A stretch of 64,000 nucleotides of DNA from Haematobacter genomosp. 1 (lineage in GTDB: Bacteria > Pseudomonadota > Alphaproteobacteria > Rhodobacterales > Rhodobacteraceae). A model generated the notes under the pieces. That model made no database searches. It was not told the DNA's origin and saw only the letters and a list, made by a program, of their open reading frames with translations. The position numbers were made by a program, and so were the translations under genes. The DNA lies in contig NZ_NIPW01000025.1 in the NCBI RefSeq assembly GCF_002196855.1, forward strand, positions 46,762-110,761, read 5' to 3'. Within the stretch, counting starts at the first letter, position 1. Every line of letters starts with the position of its first letter. Positions 45,735 to 54,424 of the stretch are shown here, piece after piece.

Positions 45735-46763
45735 ATGAAAATCGCCCACCGTGAGATCGGACCCGGTCAGCCGCCGCTGGTGATCGCCGAGATCGGGATC
45801 AACCACGGCGGCAGTCTCGCCGTCGCCAAGGAGATGGTCCGCCTCGCCGCCGCTTCGGGCTGCGAATGCATCAAGCATCAGACGCACATCATCGAAGACG
45901 AGATGACGGAGGAGGCGAAGTCCATCTTCCCGCCGAATGCCGATGTCTCGATCTGGGAGGTGATGGAGCGGAATGCCCTGAGCCGCGAGGACGAGATCGC
46001 GCTGAAGGATTATACCGAGGGGCTGGGGATGATCTATCTCTCCACGCCCTTCTCCCGCGCGGCGGCCGATTTTCTGAACGACATCGGCGTGCCGGCCTTC
46101 AAGATCGGCTCCGGCGAGGCCGACAACCTGCCGCTCATCCGCCACATCGCCCGTTTCGGCAAGCCGGTCATCATGTCCACCGGGATGCAGACGATCCAGT
46201 CGGTCAGCGCTTCCGTGCGGATACTCGACGAGGCGGGGATCGACTACGCGCTGCTCGAATGCACGAACCTCTATCCCTCCCCGGCGGAGATCGTGTCCCT
46301 GAAGGGCGTGACGGAGTTGCGCGCCGCCTTCCCGAAGGCGGTCGTGGGTTTTTCCGACCATTCCATCGGGCCGGAGATGGCGCTCGCTTCCGTGGCGCTC
46401 GGCGCCTGTATCCTGGAGCGGCACTATACCGATACGCGCTATCGCATCGGGCCGGACATCATCAACTCCATGGATCCGGCGGAGCTGCGTTTCCTGATCG
46501 ACCGGTCCCGCGAAATCTGGATCGCCGCCAACAACCCGAAGGAACGCACCCAGGCGGAGGAATCCGTCTATGCCTTCGCACGCGGCAGCGTGGTGGCGGA
46601 TCGCGACCTTCCCGAAGGCCATGTCATCGCGGAGGCCGACATCTGGGCCCGCCGCCCCGGTTCGGGCGAAGTTCCCGCCTATGAGTTCGACAGTGTGGTG
46701 GGCAAGCGGCTGACCCGTGCCGTCACCCGCAACACGCAGCTGAAATGGGCGGACCTCGCATGA
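45735..46763 (+). CDS. neuB: N-acetylneuraminate synthase-like protein (NeuB)
   Basis: 342-residue nonulosonic acid synthase that condenses phosphoenolpyruvate with ManNAc (or a related 2,4-diacetamido sugar). Opening IAEIGINHGGSLAVAKEMVRLAA, the metal-site KHQTHI and STPFSRAAADFL segments, the SDHSIGPEMALASVALGACILERHYT stretch and the C-terminal SAF-like domain (RDLPEGHVIAEADIW) are present. It leads the glycan cluster. Which sugar it makes (sialic, legionaminic or pseudaminic acid) cannot be read with certainty. Confidence 0.9.
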   Translation: MKIAHREIGPGQPPLVIAEIGINHGGSLAVAKEMVRLAAASGCECIKHQTHIIEDEMTEEAKSIFPPNADVSIWEVMERNALSREDEIALKDYTEGLGMIYLSTPFSRAAADFLNDIGVPAFKIGSGEADNLPLIRHIARFGKPVIMSTGMQTIQSVSASVRILDEAGIDYALLECTNLYPSPAEIVSLKGVTELRAAFPKAVVGFSDHSIGPEMALASVALGACILERHYTDTRYRIGPDIINSMDPAELRFLIDRSREIWIAANNPKERTQAEESVYAFARGSVVADRDLPEGHVIAEADIWARRPGSGEVPAYEFDSVVGKRLTRAVTRNTQLKWADLA

Positions 46764-47539
46764 GTCTCACGCGCGCCGATATGGGTTGCTGGCTCATCAA
46801 CCTGCCCCGCGCGGTGGAGCGGCGGCGGAAGATGGAGGCGCAGCTTGCCGGGATGGACCTGCCCTATACCGTCTTCGACGGTGTGGATGGCAAGGCGCGG
46901 GCGGAGGAGCTTCTGAAGACCGTCGATCTGGAGCAGTTCGAACGCAACCTCGGGCGCAGGATTCTGATGGGCGGGATCGGCTGCTACCATTCGCATCTGG
47001 GCGTCTGGGGGGAATTTCTGGCCTCCGACAAGAAGGTCGCTTTGATCCTTGAGGATGACGTGGTGTTCCACGACGATTTCCTCTCCGCCGTCGATGTGGC
47101 GCTGGCGCATGACGGCGCCTGGGACATCCTGAAGCTCAACCGGATCCGGGCCAAGATGCCGATCTGTCAGGGCAGGATCGGGCCGTATCACGTCAACGCC
47201 TATCTTGGTCCTGCGACCGGGACTGGAGCATATCTGGTGAAGCGGGAGGTGATCGAGCGCCTTCGCCCGGAAATGATCCCGATCACCCGCGCCACGGATC
47301 ATGAGATCAACCGGTTCTTCATCCACGACTATCGGCTGTTCGGTCTGGAACCCTTCCCAAGCCATGTGGACGATGGCGGCCAAAGCCTTATCACCGGCTC
47401 CGGTTTCGCGGATGTGACGCGCCTGAAATGGTATCAGCGTCTTCCCTATTACCGATTGAAAGCTGCCAATTACTTTCGTCGCGGCTGGTGGTTGCTTAAG
47501 AAGGGCTATCTCTGGCCGCGCTGCGGGCGTCAGCTTTAA
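46760..47539 (+). CDS. Glycosyltransferase family 25 protein
   Basis: 259-residue LPS/lipooligosaccharide-type transferase. CWLINLPRAVERRRKMEAQL, the DGVDG motif, GGIGCYHSHLGVWGEFL, the LILEDDVVFHDDF acid cluster and LGPATGTGAYLVKREVIERL match the GT25 family, which transfers galactose or related sugars. The ATG overlaps the neuB stop. No membrane segment; probably a cytoplasmic or membrane-associated enzyme of LPS or capsule synthesis. Confidence 0.88.
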   Translation: MSLTRADMGCWLINLPRAVERRRKMEAQLAGMDLPYTVFDGVDGKARAEELLKTVDLEQFERNLGRRILMGGIGCYHSHLGVWGEFLASDKKVALILEDDVVFHDDFLSAVDVALAHDGAWDILKLNRIRAKMPICQGRIGPYHVNAYLGPATGTGAYLVKREVIERLRPEMIPITRATDHEINRFFIHDYRLFGLEPFPSHVDDGGQSLITGSGFADVTRLKWYQRLPYYRLKAANYFRRGWWLLKKGYLWPRCGRQL

Positions 47540-47604
47540 GGGTGTTGCATTGGAAACACATGCGTGCTGAAACCTGAAACCAGAAAGTTGAATTCAGCCA
47601 AAGG

Positions 47605-48852
47605 TTGCTTGAAATAAAAATCAATGCGCTAGCCGTTGCAGACCTCATTATGGGTGCCGGAGCGCGTTTATCTTTTGGCAACGATGGTTCTGTGGCAATG
47701 GCGGACGAGTTTTACGAAATTTCTTCGCTTTCCCTGCCGGAGGATTTCGAGACGTTCAGGCATCCGCCTGCGAGAACCCGGATCAGTGAACCGCAGTTCT
47801 GGGATGGATATGACAGGACGACGCTGATCTACGATGCCGTGTATATCGCCGACGATAATATCCTGCGGATCTGCTGTCCAAACCCTGTAAATCTTGCACC
47901 CATATTGCTGCGCGGCACCTTTTCTATAGATGGAACTGGCGCAAGACCTGAGAGAGTACGTCGACAGGGGCAGTTCTGGACGCTGGATTTCCGGGTTTCT
48001 GCGAGTCCGAAAAGGTTCGGGCTTCGGTATCGGCATTTATCTTTTGATGCTCCGGTTAATGCGACAAATGGTCGCGATTTTGCGGGGAAGAACTGCCTCT
48101 ATTCCATGGTGAAGAATGGGGATCCGAAATGGATTCACGACTGGGCGCTGTTTCACCGGAATGCCCACGGGGCCAATGCGGCTGTCGTCGTGAATAACGG
48201 GAGCAGGGATTTCACCAGCGCTGATATCGCTGCTGCCCTTCGTGATGCGGGACTGACGACGGTGCGGGTAGTGGAGGCGCCGCTTCGCTACGGTCCGGTT
48301 TCGGGCGCGCGGCGGGGACTGGGGCGGGCGAAGTTTCTTCAGGTCGCAATGATGAACCACATGCGGGATACGCTGCTTCGCGATGCCCGCGCGGTTCTCC
48401 CCGTCGATATCGACGAACTGGTGGTTTCGGAAACCGGGGAAAGCATCTTCGATCATGCGGTTCGCAGCCGGAGCGGTTATGTCACCATCCCGGGCCGGTG
48501 GCGTCATTCCGGCGGGCAGGAGAGCCGGCCGCGTCACGCATCCCACCGCTTCCGTGACCCGCAGGAGGAGCAGTGTGAGCCGAAATACTGCATCGTTCCG
48601 GGGTCTGTCCTGGGACGCTGGGTCTGGGGTGTGCACAGCCTTGCGGCGGTTCCGCGGAACCTGTTTCGCGGCCGGGGCTTCCACTTTCTTCACTGCCGGC
48701 AGATTTCCACATCCTGGAAGTTCGCTCGCGCCTTCGATGCGGACCGGGCGCTCGAGGCCGATCCGGCCGCAGGGGCCGTGCTGGGCCGATTTCTGCCCGC
48801 GATGTCTTCAGAAGCGCCGCCAATGCGTGCCGCCCGCGAAGACGCGGCCTAG
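47605..48852 (+). CDS. Glycosyltransferase-like protein (GT92/GT2-type, low confidence family)
   Basis: 415 residues (from a TTG; ATGs at 47650 and 47698 are alternatives). The central part has GDPKWIHDWALFHRNAHGANAAVVVNNGSRDFTS followed by VLPVDIDELVV, a pattern seen in GT92-like and Glyco_tranf_2_4 proteins where the DxD-type motif binds the nucleotide sugar. The N-terminal 130 residues (through RTTLIYDAVYIADDNILRICCPNPVNL) show no known domain. The first 300 bases are less GC-rich than the surroundings. It is flanked by GT25 and RgpF-like genes, supporting a role in surface glycans. Confidence 0.65.
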   Translation: MLEIKINALAVADLIMGAGARLSFGNDGSVAMADEFYEISSLSLPEDFETFRHPPARTRISEPQFWDGYDRTTLIYDAVYIADDNILRICCPNPVNLAPILLRGTFSIDGTGARPERVRRQGQFWTLDFRVSASPKRFGLRYRHLSFDAPVNATNGRDFAGKNCLYSMVKNGDPKWIHDWALFHRNAHGANAAVVVNNGSRDFTSADIAAALRDAGLTTVRVVEAPLRYGPVSGARRGLGRAKFLQVAMMNHMRDTLLRDARAVLPVDIDELVVSETGESIFDHAVRSRSGYVTIPGRWRHSGGQESRPRHASHRFRDPQEEQCEPKYCIVPGSVLGRWVWGVHSLAAVPRNLFRGRGFHFLHCRQISTSWKFARAFDADRALEADPAAGAVLGRFLPAMSSEAPPMRAAREDAA

Positions 48853-48906
48853 ACCTCCTCTCCCGAGACGCCATATTGGGGGCCGCGAACGGCGCTGAGG
48901 GAACGC

Positions 48907-50013
48907 ATGGCTGTGAAATCGGGACTGGGCTGGCGCGGCAAGGCGCTGCGGGAGATCAACCGGCTGCGTCATCAGGTGACCGATGCGTTGAGCGTTCTGC
49001 CCGATCGCTCCGCGACCCGGCGGCATGACGCGCGGTTCCCGGCGGCTGTGACGCTTCAGAAGGGAGCACAGGTGGCCGGGAGCCGGGTGGCGCTGGTGCT
49101 GCTCTATCAGCCTGCGGGGATCGCGCCCTCGACCCTCGCGATGCTCGATCACCTGCTCGGGCGGGGCTACGTGCCGCTGGTGGTCTCCAACGCCCCGCTG
49201 GACGGGGGTGCGGAGGCTGTCCTCGCCCGCTCGGCCTTCGTTATGGAGCGGCCGAACTTCGGTTATGATTTCGGTGGCTACCGGGACGGGCTGAGAGTGC
49301 TGGAGGAACAGGGGCTGGACCCGGAGTGGCTGCTTATCCTCAACGACAGCATCTGGTTCCCGCTGCGCGAGGATGAGACGATGATCGCGCGGATGGAGGC
49401 CTCCGGCAGCCCCTTCCTTGGAGCGATGTATGAGTTGAAGGGCAACCGCGTCCATCGCTCCCATTACGAGAGCTACTTCTTCCTCGTCTCCCGCGCCGCG
49501 CGGCGGAGCACGGCTTTCCGCGACTACTGGCGCGATTACCTGATGTCCTCCACCAAGCGGAAGGTGCTACAGCGGGGCGAGAAGGGCTTCTCGCAGGCGA
49601 TGTTCGCGGGCGGCTTTGCCCCCTCCGGGCTTGCCTCGCGGCAGGCGTTTCTGGACCATGCCGCGACGGCGGATGACGGATGGCTCCGCAAGACGCTCGA
49701 CTACGCCGCCTATTCGGAAGATGCGCTGGAGCAGGAGCGGGACGCGATCCTCGCGCTGCCCGATGGGAATGGCTTCCGTGACCGGGCACGGGACCATATC
49801 CGGCGCGCTTCCGCGGGCGGCACCTATCACGACACGTTCCACTGGGGGGCCGCGGTGCTGTTCGGCCTGTCATTCATGAAGAAGCGCAACCGGGCCCAGA
49901 CGGTGGAGATGCGGCGGCAGTATCTCCGCGCCGTCGCGGCGGGCGATCTGGCCCCGCCGTTACCGGTCATGCTTGCCGAGATCCGGGCTTCCGTGCCAGA
50001 GGGCAGGGCATGA
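48907..50013 (+). CDS. Rhamnan synthesis F (RgpF)-like protein
   Basis: 368-residue protein of the rhamnan synthesis F family. Recognisable parts are VALVLLYQPAGIAPSTLAMLDHLLGRGYVPLVVSNAP, RPNFGYDFGGYRDGLRVLEEQ, LLILNDSIWFPLR and ESYFFLVSRAARRS. RgpF proteins take part in rhamnose-glucose or other polysaccharide assembly; activity is not well defined. It overlaps neuC by 4 bases, within the sialic acid-type cluster. Confidence 0.8.
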   Translation: MAVKSGLGWRGKALREINRLRHQVTDALSVLPDRSATRRHDARFPAAVTLQKGAQVAGSRVALVLLYQPAGIAPSTLAMLDHLLGRGYVPLVVSNAPLDGGAEAVLARSAFVMERPNFGYDFGGYRDGLRVLEEQGLDPEWLLILNDSIWFPLREDETMIARMEASGSPFLGAMYELKGNRVHRSHYESYFFLVSRAARRSTAFRDYWRDYLMSSTKRKVLQRGEKGFSQAMFAGGFAPSGLASRQAFLDHAATADDGWLRKTLDYAAYSEDALEQERDAILALPDGNGFRDRARDHIRRASAGGTYHDTFHWGAAVLFGLSFMKKRNRAQTVEMRRQYLRAVAAGDLAPPLPVMLAEIRASVPEGRA

Positions 50014-51128
50014 CCCGCTCGCTCCTCTTCGTCACCGGCACGCGCGCCGATTTCGGCAAGCTCGAACCGCTCGCCGTCGCGGCGCGGGATGCGGGCTTCC
50101 GCGTGTCCTTCTTCGTGACCGGCATGCATATGATGGACCGCTACGGGCGCACGAAGATCGAGGTGCATCGTCTCGCCGGGGTCGAGGTGTTCGAGTTCCT
50201 GAACCAGCGGGAGGGCGATCCGCAGGACATGATCCTTGCCAAGACCGTCGTCGGCTTTTCCGATTTCCTGGCGGAACACCGGCCCGATCTGGTCATCGTC
50301 CACGGTGACCGGGTGGAGGCGCTGGCCTGCGCGCTGGTCTGCGCCACGAATTACGTCCGCTGCGCCCATATCGAAGGCGGAGAGGTGTCGGGGACGATCG
50401 ACGAGATCTTCCGCCACTGCAACACCAAGCTCGCCTGGTGCCATTTCGTCTCCTCCGAACAGGCAAAGGCGCGGGTCATGGCTCTGGGAGAGGCGCCGGA
50501 GGCAATCTATGTCATCGGCTCGCCCGAACTCGACAAGCATGGCGCGCCCTCCGGCGTGACGCTGGCGGAGGTGAAGGCGCGCTACGACATTCCCTTCGCC
50601 GATTACGGCATTGCGGTGTTCCATCCCGTCACCTCCGAAGCGGCGACCATCGGTGCGCAGGCGGAGACCCTGTTCGGAGCATTGGCGAAGTCGCGGCGGA
50701 ATTTCGTCGTCATCCTGCCCAACAACGATCCTGGGTCGGAGGATATCTTCCGCGCCATCGACCGGCTTCCGGCGGAGCGCTTCCGGCGCATCCCGTCCAT
50801 GCGCTTCGCCTATTTTTCCGAGCTGATGAAGAATGCGGCCTGTCTCGTGGGCAATTCATCGGCGGGCGTGCGGGAGGCGCCGTTTCTCGGCATCCCGTCG
50901 CTGGATATCGGCACGCGGCAGACCAACCGCTCGGAGGCGCCCTCCATTGTCCATACGCCTGCGGATCGGGCCGCCATCCTCGATTTTCTCACCACGGAGT
51001 GGGGGCGCCGGTTTCCGCCGGACACGGCCTTTGGCGAAGGCCGCGCGGCGGATCGTTTCGTGGCCATCCTGAATGACGAGAGCTTCTGGGCGCGCGGCTT
51101 CCAGAAGGCCTTCCGCGACGTTGGCTGA
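50010..51128 (+). CDS. neuC: UDP-N-acetylglucosamine 2-epimerase, hydrolysing (NeuC type)
   Basis: 372-residue enzyme that converts UDP-GlcNAc to ManNAc plus UDP for nonulosonic acid synthesis. LLFVTGTRADFGKLEPLAVAA, IVHGDRVEALACALVCATNYVRCAHIEGGEVSGTIDE and the C-terminal LVGNSSAGVREAPFLGIPSLDIGTRQTNR are diagnostic. It follows the RgpF-like gene with a 4-base overlap and precedes the first Kdo-transferase-like gene by 13 bases, so neuB, neuC and neuA are dispersed in a single operon. Confidence 0.92.
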   Translation: MTRSLLFVTGTRADFGKLEPLAVAARDAGFRVSFFVTGMHMMDRYGRTKIEVHRLAGVEVFEFLNQREGDPQDMILAKTVVGFSDFLAEHRPDLVIVHGDRVEALACALVCATNYVRCAHIEGGEVSGTIDEIFRHCNTKLAWCHFVSSEQAKARVMALGEAPEAIYVIGSPELDKHGAPSGVTLAEVKARYDIPFADYGIAVFHPVTSEAATIGAQAETLFGALAKSRRNFVVILPNNDPGSEDIFRAIDRLPAERFRRIPSMRFAYFSELMKNAACLVGNSSAGVREAPFLGIPSLDIGTRQTNRSEAPSIVHTPADRAAILDFLTTEWGRRFPPDTAFGEGRAADRFVAILNDESFWARGFQKAFRDVG

Positions 51129-51141
51129 TCGGGGGAAGGGC

Positions 51142-52416
51142 GTGACGCAACACACCGGCCTGGCTCTGCGGGGCTACCTTGCCGTCTCCGCGCTCATGGC
51201 CCCGCTGGCGCGGCGTCATCTGAAGAAGCGCCTCGCCCGCGGCAAGGAGGATCCGGCCCGCTGGCGCGAGAAGCTGGGAGAGGCCAGCGTGCCCCGCCCC
51301 GAGGGGGTTCTGGTCTGGATGCACGCCGTGGGCGTGGGGGAGCTTCTGGCGCTGCCGGGGCTGGTCAACCGCATCCGTGCGCTCCGGCCCGATGTGACGG
51401 TGCTGCTCACCTCCTCCTCCCGCACATCGGCGGAGGCGATCGCGAAGAACCTGCCTGCCGGTGCGATCCATCAGTATCTGCCTCTGGATGCCCTTCCTTT
51501 CGTGCGCGCCTTTCTGGATCACTGGCGGCCCGACCTCTCCGTCTGGGCGGAGCGCGATGTCTGGCCTGCATTCATCCGGGAGATCGCGCGGCGGGATATT
51601 CCGCTGGCCATCGTCAACGGCAAGATGAGCGCGGCCTCCTTTCGGCAGAAGGCCCGGGCGCGGGCGCTGTTCTCCGATCTCTACACCCGCTTCGCCTTCA
51701 TCGGTGCGCAGGAGGAGGAGAGCGCCCGCCACTTCGCCGCCTTCGGCGGGGAGCCGTCGCGCATCCATGTCACCGGCTCGCTGAAATCGGCGGCGCCCCC
51801 GCTCGCAGATCAGCCGGAAAGCCGCCATGCGGTGGAGAACGACCTTGGCGGTCGCCGCCTCTGGCTCGCGGCCTCCACCCATCCGGGCGATGAAGGAGCG
51901 GTGATCGAAGCACACCAGAGGCTCCTGCGGCGCGACCCCGGTGCAGTGCTGGTCGTCGCGCCCCGCGCGCCGGATCGCGCGCCGCAGGTGGTCGCGACCT
52001 GCCGCGCTGCCGGTCTGGCGGCGGAGCTGCTTCCGCCCGACAACCGCCTGCCCGCTCGGGCGGAGGTCTATGTCTTGCAGCGGATCGGCCAGCTCGGCCT
52101 GTGGTATCGGGTGGCCGATACGGCCTTCGTCGGCGGTTCCATCGCCGCGGTCGGCGGCCACAATCCCTATGAGGCGGCACGGCTGGATTGCGCCATCCTG
52201 CACGGACCGAACGTGTGGAACTTCGAGGAGGATTACGATGCCTTCGACCGGGCGGGGGCCGCGCGGCTGACCCTTCACGCCGAGGCGATGACGGAGGCGC
52301 TTTCCGATCCCGCAACGCTCGCCATGCGCCCCCGCGCGGCTGCGCTGGCCGAACGGGGAGAGGCGCAGCTTGACCGCACGGCCCGGCACCTCATCGCGAT
52401 GATGGGGGCACCATGA
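51142..52416 (+). CDS. 3-deoxy-D-manno-octulosonic acid transferase-like protein 1 (GT30/WaaA-like)
   Basis: 424-residue glycosyltransferase of the KdtA/WaaA type. HAVGVGELLALPGL, WAERDVWPAFIREIARR (the ExxxWP site), LAASTHPGDEGAVIEAHQRLL and FVGGSIAAVGGHNPYEAARLD match the family, and an N-terminal helix is short or absent. The GTG start at 51142 follows GGGGGAAGGG; a longer start at 51073 is unlikely. It is placed among neuB, neuC and neuA, which raises the possibility that it transfers another ulosonic acid rather than Kdo to lipid A. Confidence 0.85.
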   Translation: MTQHTGLALRGYLAVSALMAPLARRHLKKRLARGKEDPARWREKLGEASVPRPEGVLVWMHAVGVGELLALPGLVNRIRALRPDVTVLLTSSSRTSAEAIAKNLPAGAIHQYLPLDALPFVRAFLDHWRPDLSVWAERDVWPAFIREIARRDIPLAIVNGKMSAASFRQKARARALFSDLYTRFAFIGAQEEESARHFAAFGGEPSRIHVTGSLKSAAPPLADQPESRHAVENDLGGRRLWLAASTHPGDEGAVIEAHQRLLRRDPGAVLVVAPRAPDRAPQVVATCRAAGLAAELLPPDNRLPARAEVYVLQRIGQLGLWYRVADTAFVGGSIAAVGGHNPYEAARLDCAILHGPNVWNFEEDYDAFDRAGAARLTLHAEAMTEALSDPATLAMRPRAAALAERGEAQLDRTARHLIAMMGAP

Positions 52417-53753
52417 CCCTGCGCCAGCGTCTCGCCCTTCGCCTCTACCGGGCGCTGTGGTATCCGGCCCTGCCGTTCGTGCGGGCCTATTTCCGGCGGC
52501 GCGGGCGAAGGGATCCGGCCTATCTCGACCATATGGAGGAGCGTTTCGGGCAGGGCGAGCCATTTGCGGCCACCGTCTGGGTCCATGCGGTGTCGCTCGG
52601 CGAACTCCGCTCCGCCGTGCCGTTGATCCGTGCCTTCCTTGACCGCGGGGAAAGGGTGCTCATCACCCATCTGACCCCGGCAGGCCGGCGCGGCAGCGAA
52701 GCCGCCTTTGGCCCGGAGATCGCTGCGGGCGATGTCGCCGTGCGCTATCTGCCGCTGGAGCTTGCGGGGGCATGGCGGCATTTCTTCCGCAACTGCCATC
52801 CGCGCCTCGGCCTCGCGATGGAGATCGAGATCTGGCCCGTGATGATCGACGAGGCCCGTCTGGCAGGCGTGCCGCTCTGGCTCGCAAACAGCCAGATACC
52901 GGAGCGGAGCTTTGCGCGCGCCCGCCGCTGGTTGCCGTGGATCGGCCATCCCGTCCGGGGCGTGGCCGGGGTTCTGGCCAAATCGCGGATCATGGCGGAG
53001 CGGTTCCGAGCCCTCGGCGCGCCCAATGTGCATGTCGTGGGGGAGCTGCGCTTCGATCAGCCCATTCCCGCGCGCCTGACAGGGGCTGCCGCCCGGCTTC
53101 TCGACGGGCCAACCGGCATGGTGCTTCGCGGTCGGCATGTCGTGGCGCTGGCCAGCGTGGTGGAGGGCGAAGACGACCTGTATCTCGACGCCTATCGTCT
53201 CGTGCAGGAGCGGTTTCGGGCGGCGGGGCGGGTGCCGCCGCTCTTCATCCATATCCCCCGCGCGCCGGAGCGGTTTGCGCAGGTGGGCGACATGCTGGAG
53301 GCATCCGGCCAGCGCGTCCTGCGGCGCTCCCGCGCCTTCGATGCGGATCTTGCCCTCACCGATCCGGGAGTGGCAGAAGCCGATATCCTGTTCGGTGATT
53401 CACTGGGAGAGATGTATTTCTACCTCGCCCTGTCCGATCTGGCGGTCGTGGGCGGGGGCTTCGTGGAGAAGGGGGCGCATAACGTGATCGAACCGCTCGC
53501 CCTGCGCAAGCCGGTACTCGTCGGGCCGCATGTCTGGACGATCGAATATCCTGGCCGGGAGGCGGAGGCCGCGGGCGTGCTGCGCATCTGCCCGACGATC
53601 CCCGATCTCGCGCAGGTCATGGGCGATCTGCTGCTGGATCCCACCGCGCTCGCCGCCATATCCCGCCGGACGGAGAGCTTCTTTGCCGACCACAGCGGCG
53701 CGACGGCGCGCAGCATGGCCATCCTCGAACCGTTGCTGGACACCGCGCCATGA
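52413..53753 (+). CDS. 3-deoxy-D-manno-octulosonic acid transferase-like protein 2 (GT30-like, diverged)
   Basis: 446-residue paralogue of the preceding gene with a related layout: HAVSLGELRSAVPLIRAFL, LAMEIEIWPVMIDEARLAGVPL, SLGEMYFYLALSDLAVVGGGFVEKGAHNVIEPLALRKPVLVGPH (landmarks). The STH motif of the classical enzyme (ASTHPG in copy 1) reads ASVVEG here and the sequence has diverged elsewhere, so the acceptor or donor has probably changed. It overlaps both copy 1 and neuA by 4 bases. Confidence 0.83.
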   Translation: MTLRQRLALRLYRALWYPALPFVRAYFRRRGRRDPAYLDHMEERFGQGEPFAATVWVHAVSLGELRSAVPLIRAFLDRGERVLITHLTPAGRRGSEAAFGPEIAAGDVAVRYLPLELAGAWRHFFRNCHPRLGLAMEIEIWPVMIDEARLAGVPLWLANSQIPERSFARARRWLPWIGHPVRGVAGVLAKSRIMAERFRALGAPNVHVVGELRFDQPIPARLTGAAARLLDGPTGMVLRGRHVVALASVVEGEDDLYLDAYRLVQERFRAAGRVPPLFIHIPRAPERFAQVGDMLEASGQRVLRRSRAFDADLALTDPGVAEADILFGDSLGEMYFYLALSDLAVVGGGFVEKGAHNVIEPLALRKPVLVGPHVWTIEYPGREAEAAGVLRICPTIPDLAQVMGDLLLDPTALAAISRRTESFFADHSGATARSMAILEPLLDTAP

Positions 53754-54424
53754 CAGACCTGCCGCTTATCGCCATCGTGCCCGTCCGGGGCGGGTCCAAG
53801 GGGCTGCCGGGCAAGAACGTCCGGCCGCTCGGGGGGGTGCCGCTCTACCGCCGCGCGGTGGATCAGGGTCTTGCAGCGGGCGCGCAGGAAGTCATCGTCT
53901 CCACCGACATTCCCGAGATTCTGGCGGCTCCACAGCCCGGAACACGGCTGATCGCCCGGCCCGAGGCGCTTGCGGGCGATGGCGTGCCGATGGATCCGGT
54001 GTTGCTTCACGCGCTGCGCGACGCGGGGCCTGCCCTTGTGGTGCTGCTGCAGGCCACCTCACCGCTCCGGCAGGTGGAGGACATCAGACGCGGCGTGGAT
54101 GTCTGGCGGCAGGGCGGGTTCGACCTCGTCATGTCGGTGACGGAGGCGCCCTCGACCGTCCTGAAATACGGTCTTGCCGAGGGTGATCGTTTCGTGCCTG
54201 TCGCCCGGCCGGAATACTGCTTCATGAACCGTCAGCAGCTTCCGCTGGTCTGGCGGCCCAATGGCGCGGTCTATGTCTTCTCCGCCGAATGGTTCCGGCA
54301 GAACGGCGGCCTGGCGACGGATCGGATCGGCATGGTGCCGATGCCGGCCGAGCGGTCGATGGATATCGACACGCTCGCCGATTTTGAACGTGCCGAGGCC
54401 GCGCTCAGCCGCTCAGAGCGATGA
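53750..54424 (+). CDS. neuA: Acylneuraminate cytidylyltransferase (NeuA-like)
   Basis: 224-residue enzyme that activates a nonulosonic acid with CTP. IAIVPVRGGSKGLPGKNVRPLGGVPLYRRAVDQ is the CTP-binding start, and LLQATSPLRQVEDIRRGVDVW and VWRPNGAVYVF follow. With neuB and neuC it completes the CMP-sugar pathway; the sugar is probably neuraminic or legionaminic-like. It ends the operon and its 3' end overlaps the convergent SDR gene by 12 bases. Confidence 0.9.
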   Translation: MTDLPLIAIVPVRGGSKGLPGKNVRPLGGVPLYRRAVDQGLAAGAQEVIVSTDIPEILAAPQPGTRLIARPEALAGDGVPMDPVLLHALRDAGPALVVLLQATSPLRQVEDIRRGVDVWRQGGFDLVMSVTEAPSTVLKYGLAEGDRFVPVARPEYCFMNRQQLPLVWRPNGAVYVFSAEWFRQNGGLATDRIGMVPMPAERSMDIDTLADFERAEAALSRSER

